From: Mucilaginibacter rigui
GTDB lineage: Bacteria; Bacteroidota; Bacteroidia; Sphingobacteriales; Sphingobacteriaceae
NCBI RefSeq assembly: GCF_014773275.1
Contig: NZ_JACWMW010000002.1
Location: 930,001-994,000 of the forward strand
Direction: 5' to 3'
DNA length: 64,000 bases
Shown piece after piece: positions 27,240 through 35,411 of this stretch; the stretch's first letter is position 1; the number at the start of each line of letters is the position of its first letter. The notes beneath the pieces were generated by a model. That model saw only the letters and a list, made by a program, of their open reading frames with translations, was not told the DNA's origin and did not search any database. A program made the translations under genes and the position numbers.

Positions 27240-27521
27240 TTATTCACGATCGTCTCCTTCCTGCGGCCCTGGGATGGCTGCATTAGCTTCGTGTAGTTGA
27301 TGTGTAGCAGTAATAAGGTCGATCAGGTGATCAAAGAATTTCGCGACCTCTTCATCAGATAGGTCTGCTTTGATATTACAATCCCGGGTTACCCAGCATT
27401 GAAAAAATTTCCAGAAAAGCACCTTCGTTTCTTCAGGCGTGTGCGCCTTGAAAAACTTTTCCATCACTTGCTTAAAAGTGAGGCTTGAGGTAAAATTTGG
27501 TTGTATAATGACCGCTTCCAT
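27240..27521 (-). CDS. Hypothetical helical ICE protein
   Basis: Start at ATG 27519-27521 (MEAVIIQPNFTSSLTFKQVM), giving 93 aa; an in-frame TTG is six codons upstream. It is all-helical: 'EKFFKAHTPEETKVLFWKFF' is followed by 'CNIKADLSDEEVAKFFDHLI'. I know no family for it, but small helical proteins of this size are common in Bacteroidota ICEs. A 313-bp leader with inverted repeats lies upstream. Confidence 0.65.
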   Translation of the reverse strand: MEAVIIQPNFTSSLTFKQVMEKFFKAHTPEETKVLFWKFFQCWVTRDCNIKADLSDEEVAKFFDHLIDLITATHQLHEANAAIPGPQEGDDRE

Positions 27522-27539
27522 TTTCTTGTTTTCTGGCAA

Positions 27540-27852
27540 GTTGGTCCATTGAAGTAAGGCGTGGAACTCAACTTACCGCCTTAGAGGTACTGGTATACCC
27601 GGAAACGGATAAGTGAGCCCACGCCTATGACGTGAGCATTTCACTCATCTCCCGCTTCCTTCTAAAATTACCAGTTTTCTAAGGCGAGATTTATGTGCGA
27701 ACGCTTCTTAATTTTCTGAAGAATCGCAAATTAACTTAATTATCATAGAACATTGTTAACTCATATTCAAATATAACATTTTATTTTTAAATACGGTTGA
27801 ATTCAACCGTGAAATATTTGTAAAAAAACTTTCTCTTTAAAAAAAATCGCCA
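27540..27852. other. Intergenic leader with inverted repeats
   Basis: No gene seen. TAAGGCG (27555-27561) pairs with CGCCTTA (27578-27584), and a third CTAAGGCG copy lies at about 27678. GTGAGCATTTCAC near 27632 is a small palindrome. It holds the divergent promoters of the helical ICE protein and the first XRE gene. The right half is AT-rich. Confidence 0.4.
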
Positions 27853-28077
27853 TTGAAAGATTACTCAGTTTTAAAGGGAAAATTTGGTTTGCATGTTAAG
27901 CAAATTAGAGAAACAAAAGGATATAGTCTAATTGAAGTTGATCGTCGATGCGAATTGGATGAAAGTAATATATCTAAGATTGAAAATGGAAAAATAAATA
28001 TTCAGTTATCGACAATATTTGAATTAGCAAAGGGATTAGGAGTGGAGCCTAAAGATTTACTCGACTTCCATATTTAA
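27853..28077 (+). CDS. XRE-family regulator, copy 1
   Basis: A 74-aa HTH_3 protein. The only start that fits is a TTG at 27853, because a stop codon lies four codons upstream in frame. 'HVKQIRETKGYSLIEVDRRC' then 'ESNISKIENGKINIQLSTIF' is the helix-turn-helix, and the end reads 'VEPKDLLDFHI'. It is about 45% similar by eye to the second XRE gene at 28272, with the same length. It faces the Druantia operon, which is on the other strand. Confidence 0.8.
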   Translation: MKDYSVLKGKFGLHVKQIRETKGYSLIEVDRRCELDESNISKIENGKINIQLSTIFELAKGLGVEPKDLLDFHI

Positions 28078-28164
28078 TCAAATTAAGTTTGTTTTCACTG
28101 CGATCGATATTAGAAGCCAAAGTACTACTACAGCCAAGCCGAAATAAAATTGTTCTTTTTTCAT
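28078..28164 (-). CDS. Tiny single-TM peptide (28 aa)
   Basis: An ATG at 28162-28164 opens a 28-codon frame: MKKEQFYFGLAVVVLWLLIS, then IAVKTNLI. It has a two-Lys N-terminus followed by one strongly hydrophobic helix and ends against the stop of XRE copy 1. Small membrane peptides of this kind occur beside XRE genes as toxins. With no relatives at hand, it may also be chance. Confidence 0.35.
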   Translation of the reverse strand: MKKEQFYFGLAVVVLWLLISIAVKTNLI

Positions 28165-28197
28165 CAATAAATTAAAGTCCTATTTCACAGCTAAGAT

Positions 28198-28232
28198 AAA
28201 AACTGTTGGGTTAAAGCCCAACAGTTTTTTTC
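28198..28232 (+). terminator. Terminator between the two XRE genes
   Basis: AAAACTGTTGGG, a 6-nt loop, then CCCAACAGTTTTTTTC. It is a 12-bp stem with a T-run, acting on the plus strand after XRE copy 1. Confidence 0.75.
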
Positions 28233-28271
28233 TTTAAAACAGTCAACTTTCCGCAGTTCTCCCGATCTGCA

Positions 28272-28496
28272 ATGGCAAGTGAAAATCATACAGCTCATTT
28301 AATTAAATTCGGCATCCATTTGCAAACAATTCGCAAATCTAAAAATCTGTCTTTACGTAAGTTGGCCGCTAAATGTAATATAGATCACGCTGATATTCAA
28401 CAATATGAAAAGGGCTTAATAAATATGTCCTTCAATTCGCTTATTGAATTGTCCGAAGGATTAGAAGTTTCATTGAAAGATTTGATGGATTTTTGA
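28272..28496 (+). CDS. XRE-family regulator, copy 2
   Basis: A 74-aa HTH_3 protein starting at ATG 28272 (MASENHTAHLIKFGIHLQTI). 'KSKNLSLRKLAAKCNIDHAD' is the HTH core and 'LIELSEGLEVSLKDLMDF' the C-terminal helix. It is a paralogue of the gene at 27853 with the same end pattern (VxxKDLxDF). The pair lies 330 bp from the 3' end of the Druantia operon. Regulation of that operon is possible but not shown. Confidence 0.8.
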   Translation: MASENHTAHLIKFGIHLQTIRKSKNLSLRKLAAKCNIDHADIQQYEKGLINMSFNSLIELSEGLEVSLKDLMDF

Positions 28497-28626
28497 TTAC
28501 GGGAAATTGAAAGGCAATAAAGTTAATGCTATTAGCCTCTGTATTGCATGGGAAAAAAATGACTTGCTTTACACCTTCCTTTCGTTGATAATGTTCAGTT
28601 ATCCTTCATTGATAGTGTAAGTTTAA

Positions 28627-28755
28627 ATGCATACGCTTGAGGCGCTCGCCGAAGAGATGGCCGTTTTCCATCAGTGTTACCGATTATTAGACAAGCTTGG
28701 GAATGAATCTATGCAATCAACGCAGACTTATGCCAGACTATACTTGATCCTGTAA
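28627..28755 (+). pseudogene. Possible tyrosine-recombinase C-terminal remnant
   Basis: A 42-codon frame reading 'LLDKLGNESMQSTQTYARLY' near its end. This resembles the C-terminal 'LGHxSIQTTQxYA' motif of tyrosine recombinases, with the nucleophile Tyr in place but the preceding LGH His replaced by Asn. No other domain part is found nearby. The surrounding 28497-28824 holds nothing else I can identify. Confidence 0.3.
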
Positions 28756-28824
28756 GGAACTCGTTGGAAAAAGCAACGCAAACCATGTTTAAATAATTTG
28801 TGTAACAACGCTTTACGTCCTTTC

Positions 28825-31800
28825 TTATTCAAGATTAATTTTTTCGGTGACCCATTGTGTTGCAGAAGGCAGATTATTTCTAATAAGATATTCGTCAACT
28901 GTTATGACCTCTATTGTTGTACTGCTATTCAGTATTGCGAGGGCGGCCTTACTTAATGGAATGGTAGGCGTTAATGGATTGGAAACACTTATAGCGAATT
29001 CTTGCCCATTCGATTTTAATGCATGAATCACATTCTCGTCGTTGTCTTGCCCCGGTAGTCCTATTTTAAAAATCACATCGCCTAAACTATTTCGGTTTAA
29101 GTCTTCCAACAAGTCTACAATCGCGCGTTTGATACGGTTCTTGTCAAGTGCAGGTAATGCCCCTGTTAAGATGAACTTAACAAAGTCAATACCAATATAT
29201 CGGTCAAGCATTCTATGCTCAAACTTATTCTTGAAGGCCCTCAAACATCGATAGCATGATGCGTCACATTGTTCTTGACAGGATTGCATGATTTCCAAAG
29301 CTCGTGCGAATAACTCAGGACCTTGGTCTACCAGTTGAGACGAGAACCCTGCACCTCCAGGCAATGTATCGTATAAGAAAATCTCCACCATTTCTCCAGT
29401 TCTGCCACTTGCATTTGTAGTAAGGGCAGGACGATATTCAGCCATTATGTCGCTCTGCTCGATTTCAAGAATTTGCGAAGCAGCTTTTGATAAAGCTTCA
29501 CAAACCGTTCTTAAAGCAACATTTGTAGTATAGGCACCTGGCGATAAGCTAATTGCAGGACCAAGATTAATAGAGAAAAGACAAATATCTGTTATAAAGT
29601 CCGTTCCCAAAACAATTTTGGAACGCAAACCACCTGGACAATTGGGGTTTTCATCCGGGAATGGTTTTGGGTGTTCACCATTTAGTGTGCCAGTAAAAGT
29701 TGCTTCAGATTCTATTCGTCCACAACGAACGCAATATTGATAAGCTTCTCTGTTCGGTCCAGTATTTGAAACAAGGAGATGCGTTCGAACATTTAATCCA
29801 CTAATGCGATCATTAACTTTTCTCCACTTATCAGGATCAGGGAACGGCATATAAAGCTTAGCTCTTGTAGCGTAGCTCACTTCCGGCATACCATCAGGTG
29901 TTGTTTCCTCTGCTACATCGACGGGATGTGCAAAACCTGGTGGGCGCAACCAAACAAATGGTTGCTCTAATTCCTCTCCACAAGCATCACAACAAGAAAC
30001 TTCACGTCGCTTCGCAGAATCATAATCCTCCGTTTTAGCAAAGCCACAATTTAAGCATTCGTAATAAAGTTTCCGCTTTTTCCAAGCTTCAGAAAGCTCG
30101 CCTCGAATTGGCGAATAAATTGCCCCGGATGTGTAACATTTATTGGATACCCAAACCTGTTTTCCAGGAGCGTATTGTGACAAGGCAATAGGAAGTCCTT
30201 GCGATGGGACAAATTTAAAGGCCGTTTTATATGGCGTGGATTTATTTTCGTCAAAAATATAAAAAGTTGCGACATCGGTAGGAAAAGCATATCTGGGAAG
30301 TTTCCCTCGATACAATAATCTGTCAAGTAAGCCATCACCTAGATTCATCTTTCCTAAATCTATTTGATCCTCCGCTTCGCCATCATTCTCTTCGCCGTTT
30401 TCAATCTGCACCTCTGGGACTAATTGATTTCGAACAAGTTCGTAGTCAATGCTTTCGTCAATTGCTTCAATACTGTCCTGGATGAAGTTAGATAGAATCT
30501 CGTTTTTGTCTTTACTATTCAATTCGATAGGAATCCAAGAACGGATTTGTTCTCGTAAGGCATATTCGTTTTTAATAAGCCAGGACGAAAAATCATTTCT
30601 ATTCAACGTTGTGTTATCGACAATGAAGTCTCTTACCGTACCTAACACCGAAAATAAATTAGCTTTGTGATGCGAGGGAAGAAAGCGAGGTATTTTATGT
30701 TGGTGATATTTTTGCAATAAGAATGCTCGAACATGTCTCCTTGTAATATCGATATTATTCAGGGTGATTATTGGATCAACGACGGCACCAGAGATCATTT
30801 CTTGCGGACGTGAAAAGTAATGTTCGTCATGGCTATCGACACTTCCATAAGCGATTACGGTTGCCACAGCGTTACCGCGTCGTCCTGCACGTCCAGAACG
30901 CTGTTGATAGTTGGCCCGACCAGGCGGCATGTTTCTAAGTGCTACTCCTGATAAAGCACCTATGTCGATACCAACCTCCATTGTGGTGGTGCTTGAAAGA
31001 ATATCTATGGCGCAAGTATTGTTTTTTCCGTTATTCCATTCAACATTTATATCTTGGAAAAGTAATTCGTTTTCCTCCCCTTTTGAAAACACATCTTCAC
31101 TTTGTGGTGAGTTTAGTTGTGCTGTATGCTCAGCTGAGACAAGAGCCATCGGCACAGTCGGTGGGTCTGAGAAAATCCCTTTAACTGGAAAACGATAGTA
31201 GCCTTTCCTAGCCATAAATACTGGATTGTCGTCTGGGCTGAGTTGTTCAATGGACTGGCTATTACAATCTAAACAATGTTGAACAGTCTCTATCGGTCTG
31301 TGGACAGAAGAACATGTACTACAACGAACCCAAGCGGCGCTGAAGTCTAGGGAAAGGTTTTTCCCTGACATTCTAAAAATTCCACCGAGTTCATCTGCTA
31401 AATTTTTCAATTCAGGTAGCCATTGAGCGTCAAAGATGCGCTTTCCTGATGCCCCTATAAGGCGTTCTACTGATTTAAAGTTCCCTTTATGACCACGTAC
31501 ACCATGCCTGCTATTTCCTTCAGCAGGCCTCCACCACGTCGGAGGCATGCCTTTAATCCAATAGCCCGGTCCTTGCCAACATCTGATCCAAAAATTGGCT
31601 AAAGCAATTTTAGTTTCGTTAGTTGTTGCAATCAATGCGATTGATGGTAAGGCAATTATTTTATCTTCAAACTCCTTTTTCAAACAGATTGAGGCAAGTG
31701 CAAGCGGCTCTAGACCGGTAAAACGATCATATAACGCGCTGACAATTTCTTTTAATAGCGATTCCGGTGCTTCTTCTGAGCGATACTTAGCGTAGAACTG

Positions 31801-34359
31801 AAAAAAGCGCATCTGATTATCAAGGACACCGTTTTCAATTTCGCTACGAATGCGTTGATCTGTAGTGAAAAAGTTATGGCTGCTCGGAAGTTCTGGCCGA
31901 AGCCTCAATTGAAACTTATTTGCACCAATCAGCACAGCTAAGTAAGCATCGTCCAGGCACAGGTTTTCAGCAATTAAAGGATTACTAGCCATTACACTGA
32001 ATCCCCAAAGCATAAGAGGCCTTACAGAATCCCTTAGTGAATACATTTGTAAGTTTGGTGCTAGCTTTGCGGCCACTTGGCGCGAGTCCGAGAAAATAAG
32101 CACTTTTCTACCTCTAAGAGGGGCAAAACGAGTTGCTGGCACAGAACTAGGCGGCTGAATTTGGATTTGCCTTGAGAGAAGTGCCAAAAATGGTTGATCA
32201 CCTTTTGTCTGATGATCCTGTACTGCACTTTCTCTTGATCCGCCGCCTTTTGTGCAGATAGGACATTTAACAAACATCCCCAATGTTTCTACAGAATCTT
32301 CTACTCCATCGTTTTCATCGTCCTGTCCATCTAAAGATTGACGTTCTCTTCTGATATATACTTTACGGTAATTAGTTCCTAAATCGTTCGGATTTAATCG
32401 ACCTGTTTTTATATCCAGATAAGCTATTTCGGTTCTATCTTCACGCACAGGTATTTCAAGTAATAAATCAAGAGGAAATAAATCTGTAATTCTAGAACCA
32501 ATTAAGCGAATATTATTCCCAGGTTCTGCCCAAAGGGAACTTGGGCTTTCAATGTTATCAGTATATGTACGTAGATGTGCGGTACCACAATTCCGGCAGG
32601 TGAAAAGTTCAAAAACACGCGCTCCGCACTCACATCGTGACCTTGGCTGACTATATACTTTTCCACAAATATTCGATTTGTTTCCTAATTCAACTTCGCT
32701 GCAATTTGGATCAATACAAGCCCAAAGACCCGGTAATCCCCGGAAGAACGAATGGATACGGCACGGTAAAAGTCCAGCTTCATCTTTAGATGGTTTAGCC
32801 AAACTTCCTAACGCAAGCAAAATTGCAACGGCCCTGTCAGCGACAAAGTGTTCAACATCAGGGAAAATCTCAGTCCCTAACGTATCAATTGGGGTGGCTT
32901 GCCCCATTGTGACATTTATTAATTTAGTCAGCGGTGCGTAGTCCTTTAACGCTTCATAAAGAGATTCTTCGGCATTCTCCCTTGAGCTAACATTTCGGGT
33001 TTCTAAGAAGCCTCCTACATATCTCACCCGGTCGCCATCAACACTTTCATAAAACTTTTCCAGATCTATTTTAAATAAAAGAGCCGCTTCTGCACCGGCA
33101 TCATAATCATTAACTTCTTTGTATTTATAGCTGCCGGTGATTGGTATGAATGTATCTTGGGGAACTCCTGATAATTCACTTGCAAACTTTAAAGCATACT
33201 CATGGTCCTGAAAACTCGCAGTTGCGCAGATTACTTGAAAGCGGCTTTCTGGGATATTCAACCTTGTTCGCAATCTCCGAAGGAGAAGGCCAACTTCCGC
33301 ACCAGACGCTCCGCGATATAAGTGTGCTTCATCAATTACAATAAGGAACTTTTGATCAGGATTATCTGCTAACCATTGCGATGTTTGCTCGAAGATGGTC
33401 TGCTCAATTGGACGCATAAGCATATACTCTAACATCGAGTAATTTGTAATCAGCAAATCTGGGGCTGAGGTTTGTATTTCTTGCCTTGTAACGAGTTCGG
33501 AATCCTCCGGCAGGGTCACAGCCCTTAAGAATTCGCCCGATGAATCCTGCCACCGCGAGTTTTTTGCGCCAAACCAAGCTGAGATGCTAGGCTTAGCTGG
33601 CCATTTACCGCGCTTCTTAAGCTCGGTCAAAAGTTTAATGGCTTTTTGTTTTATTTCTGGATTTTCATCAGAAGTAGCCTGTTCTATAGACACGTAGAAT
33701 TCTTCAAAAGACTTTAAACGCTTTTGATCTTTTTTGGCATCGCGAATACCTGGATATGGCGTCCTGCTGGTATACCTAGCAAAAGTGGGAATACGACCGG
33801 CTTTTTCTTTGAAGAACGATTTCAGTCTTGGATCTTGAAATAAGTTTCGGACCCTTCCTAATTGATCGTTGACCAAAGCATTCATCGGATAAAGAATTAA
33901 GGCTCGGACGCCATTGGCTTTGAAACCCTCTTTATAATCAGAAGCTTCTAATGCTAACTTACCGATAATTGGAAGTAAGAACGACTCTGTTTTACCTGAG
34001 CCGGTACCGGTCATTATCATTAAGTTTTTTTGTTTAACCAAAACACCTTCAACAGATTGCAACTGATGCTTATAAGGAGGGTCAAATATTATTCTTTCAT
34101 GGCTATCGGAAGATTTCGATAGGGATTCAAAAAGTTCAATGACTGAAGTAGCTAAATTAGGGATATCAGAAAATTTATTGCCACTCACATATCTGGGCGT
34201 TGACTCAATATAGGGTTTTTGATGAATAACCCCTATTGCATTCAGAAGGTCCTTCCGTTGAGCTACAAGGGCAGGATTACTGATATGATATGTTGCTTCT
34301 ATATAATCGGAAAGCGCTGAGTGCAACTCGGCGATGTTTTGGGTAACTGATGATGTCAT
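28825..34359 (-). CDS. druE: DruE-type DEAH helicase with DUF1998 C-terminus
   Basis: An 1844-aa protein. The N-terminal helicase core has Walker A 'MTGTGSGKTE' at 116-125, 'LILYPMNALVNDQLGRVR' at 154-171 and the DEAH box 343-346 in 'VIDEAHLYRGASGAEVG'. Helicase domain 2 carries 'LSSTTTMEVGIDIGALSGVA' and 'RANYQQRSGRAGRRG'. The C-terminal third is DUF1998-like, with 'YDTLPGGAGFSSQL' and Cys clusters including 'CDASCYRCLRAF'. Size and domains match DruE of Druantia anti-phage systems. It is the last gene of a four-gene operon, joined by an ATGA overlap. Most nearby spacer DNA is AT-rich. Confidence 0.88.
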   Translation of the reverse strand: MTSSVTQNIAELHSALSDYIEATYHISNPALVAQRKDLLNAIGVIHQKPYIESTPRYVSGNKFSDIPNLATSVIELFESLSKSSDSHERIIFDPPYKHQLQSVEGVLVKQKNLMIMTGTGSGKTESFLLPIIGKLALEASDYKEGFKANGVRALILYPMNALVNDQLGRVRNLFQDPRLKSFFKEKAGRIPTFARYTSRTPYPGIRDAKKDQKRLKSFEEFYVSIEQATSDENPEIKQKAIKLLTELKKRGKWPAKPSISAWFGAKNSRWQDSSGEFLRAVTLPEDSELVTRQEIQTSAPDLLITNYSMLEYMLMRPIEQTIFEQTSQWLADNPDQKFLIVIDEAHLYRGASGAEVGLLLRRLRTRLNIPESRFQVICATASFQDHEYALKFASELSGVPQDTFIPITGSYKYKEVNDYDAGAEAALLFKIDLEKFYESVDGDRVRYVGGFLETRNVSSRENAEESLYEALKDYAPLTKLINVTMGQATPIDTLGTEIFPDVEHFVADRAVAILLALGSLAKPSKDEAGLLPCRIHSFFRGLPGLWACIDPNCSEVELGNKSNICGKVYSQPRSRCECGARVFELFTCRNCGTAHLRTYTDNIESPSSLWAEPGNNIRLIGSRITDLFPLDLLLEIPVREDRTEIAYLDIKTGRLNPNDLGTNYRKVYIRRERQSLDGQDDENDGVEDSVETLGMFVKCPICTKGGGSRESAVQDHQTKGDQPFLALLSRQIQIQPPSSVPATRFAPLRGRKVLIFSDSRQVAAKLAPNLQMYSLRDSVRPLMLWGFSVMASNPLIAENLCLDDAYLAVLIGANKFQLRLRPELPSSHNFFTTDQRIRSEIENGVLDNQMRFFQFYAKYRSEEAPESLLKEIVSALYDRFTGLEPLALASICLKKEFEDKIIALPSIALIATTNETKIALANFWIRCWQGPGYWIKGMPPTWWRPAEGNSRHGVRGHKGNFKSVERLIGASGKRIFDAQWLPELKNLADELGGIFRMSGKNLSLDFSAAWVRCSTCSSVHRPIETVQHCLDCNSQSIEQLSPDDNPVFMARKGYYRFPVKGIFSDPPTVPMALVSAEHTAQLNSPQSEDVFSKGEENELLFQDINVEWNNGKNNTCAIDILSSTTTMEVGIDIGALSGVALRNMPPGRANYQQRSGRAGRRGNAVATVIAYGSVDSHDEHYFSRPQEMISGAVVDPIITLNNIDITRRHVRAFLLQKYHQHKIPRFLPSHHKANLFSVLGTVRDFIVDNTTLNRNDFSSWLIKNEYALREQIRSWIPIELNSKDKNEILSNFIQDSIEAIDESIDYELVRNQLVPEVQIENGEENDGEAEDQIDLGKMNLGDGLLDRLLYRGKLPRYAFPTDVATFYIFDENKSTPYKTAFKFVPSQGLPIALSQYAPGKQVWVSNKCYTSGAIYSPIRGELSEAWKKRKLYYECLNCGFAKTEDYDSAKRREVSCCDACGEELEQPFVWLRPPGFAHPVDVAEETTPDGMPEVSYATRAKLYMPFPDPDKWRKVNDRISGLNVRTHLLVSNTGPNREAYQYCVRCGRIESEATFTGTLNGEHPKPFPDENPNCPGGLRSKIVLGTDFITDICLFSINLGPAISLSPGAYTTNVALRTVCEALSKAASQILEIEQSDIMAEYRPALTTNASGRTGEMVEIFLYDTLPGGAGFSSQLVDQGPELFARALEIMQSCQEQCDASCYRCLRAFKNKFEHRMLDRYIGIDFVKFILTGALPALDKNRIKRAIVDLLEDLNRNSLGDVIFKIGLPGQDNDENVIHALKSNGQEFAISVSNPLTPTIPLSKAALAILNSSTTIEVITVDEYLIRNNLPSATQWVTEKINLE

Positions 34360-35411
34360 TGTGTTATCTCTTTTTTTCTAAGCCATAAATAATCGTACAA
34401 AAAGGCTTCTTCTGTGAGGGTTTCTTGTTTAGGAATTTCGTATGAAAATAAACAATTTTTTTTCTTCGCTACGCTTCCTAAGACTAACAATCGTCGCTCG
34501 GCCCACAATGGGATGGGTGAGTAAAAATTAAAAATACAATTTTGCCCATCGATTTGAATTGTAAATTCCTGGGGCTGATGCTGAACTTTGTCAATAGCCA
34601 TCTGTAGTAACCAAGCGACATCACATTGCCTTTGAGGAATACCATTAAGCCGTACTGGAATATCAATGAACCTTTTTAGTTTGCCATTCTCTGTTTCGAC
34701 ATAGCACCAATATTTGGGTCCATATTGTTGCGGCCTTCTTGCAATATATCTGCCGGTTTGTGTGGTAGGTGATACCCATCTACCTTTATCAAGCAACGTG
34801 ATTTCGGAAATATGGTCGCTGGACGGTGAAGACATTAACCATTTGTCAAACTGCTCAAGATAGTCCTCCGCAGTTGATTTTCGCGGAAGTTTTAACCACA
34901 ACGATTCACTTATTTGTGAAAGTCCGAAGTTGCTTAGCGTTTCAGAAAGTTTTTCTTGATCATTTGGTATAATAATGCGTTTACAACCGTCATACTTAAT
35001 TCGATCAAGCAGTAATGGTATAGGTAAATTCCCATCTGGGCCGATGCCGACTATAAAGGCATTACCATTAGGCCTTATCACAAATGAAGGTGGTGCAGCA
35101 AATATCCAAGTGCTTTTAACGTTAACGTCAGAACTAATTACGTCACTAAGTTCAAGTAAGTCACCACTGACAAGAAGAAGATTTACAATTCGCTCAACGT
35201 CATCCAGTGCTGAATCATCGAAAAGAAACTTAAGCGCTTGTTGGCTTTCATTTACTAATGTTGTGATAGAACATGGGCATTTGTAGCTTGCAACTCGTCG
35301 TAAGCAATTGGCAATAATAGTCTCGTGAGTGTACTGTGACTCGGGTAGATGCCACGCTTCCTCTGCTGATCGCAAAACCTCGTTGCTTGTTATTTCTTTT
35401 ATCATTGCCAT
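34356..35411 (-). CDS. Druantia-associated protein (DruD-like position)
   Basis: A 351-aa protein with no motif I can name. It starts MAMIKEITSNEVLRSAEEAW, has a mid-region 'IKYDGCKRIIIPNDQEKLSE' and a beta-rich second half ending in 'EAFLYDYLWLRKKEITQ'. It overlaps druE by 4 bp and the 950-aa gene by 10 bp, so translation is tightly coupled. In type I Druantia, druD lies just before druE, and I infer this is its equivalent. No sequence match could be tested here. Confidence 0.6.
   Translation of the reverse strand: MAMIKEITSNEVLRSAEEAWHLPESQYTHETIIANCLRRVASYKCPCSITTLVNESQQALKFLFDDSALDDVERIVNLLLVSGDLLELSDVISSDVNVKSTWIFAAPPSFVIRPNGNAFIVGIGPDGNLPIPLLLDRIKYDGCKRIIIPNDQEKLSETLSNFGLSQISESLWLKLPRKSTAEDYLEQFDKWLMSSPSSDHISEITLLDKGRWVSPTTQTGRYIARRPQQYGPKYWCYVETENGKLKRFIDIPVRLNGIPQRQCDVAWLLQMAIDKVQHQPQEFTIQIDGQNCIFNFYSPIPLWAERRLLVLGSVAKKKNCLFSYEIPKQETLTEEAFLYDYLWLRKKEITQ

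Noticed and set aside
28825..34359. DISARM (drmA/drmB) as the defence system here
   Set aside because: DISARM carries its helicase and DUF1998 parts in separate genes with a methylase; here both are one protein and a DUF4338 gene is present, which points to Druantia.
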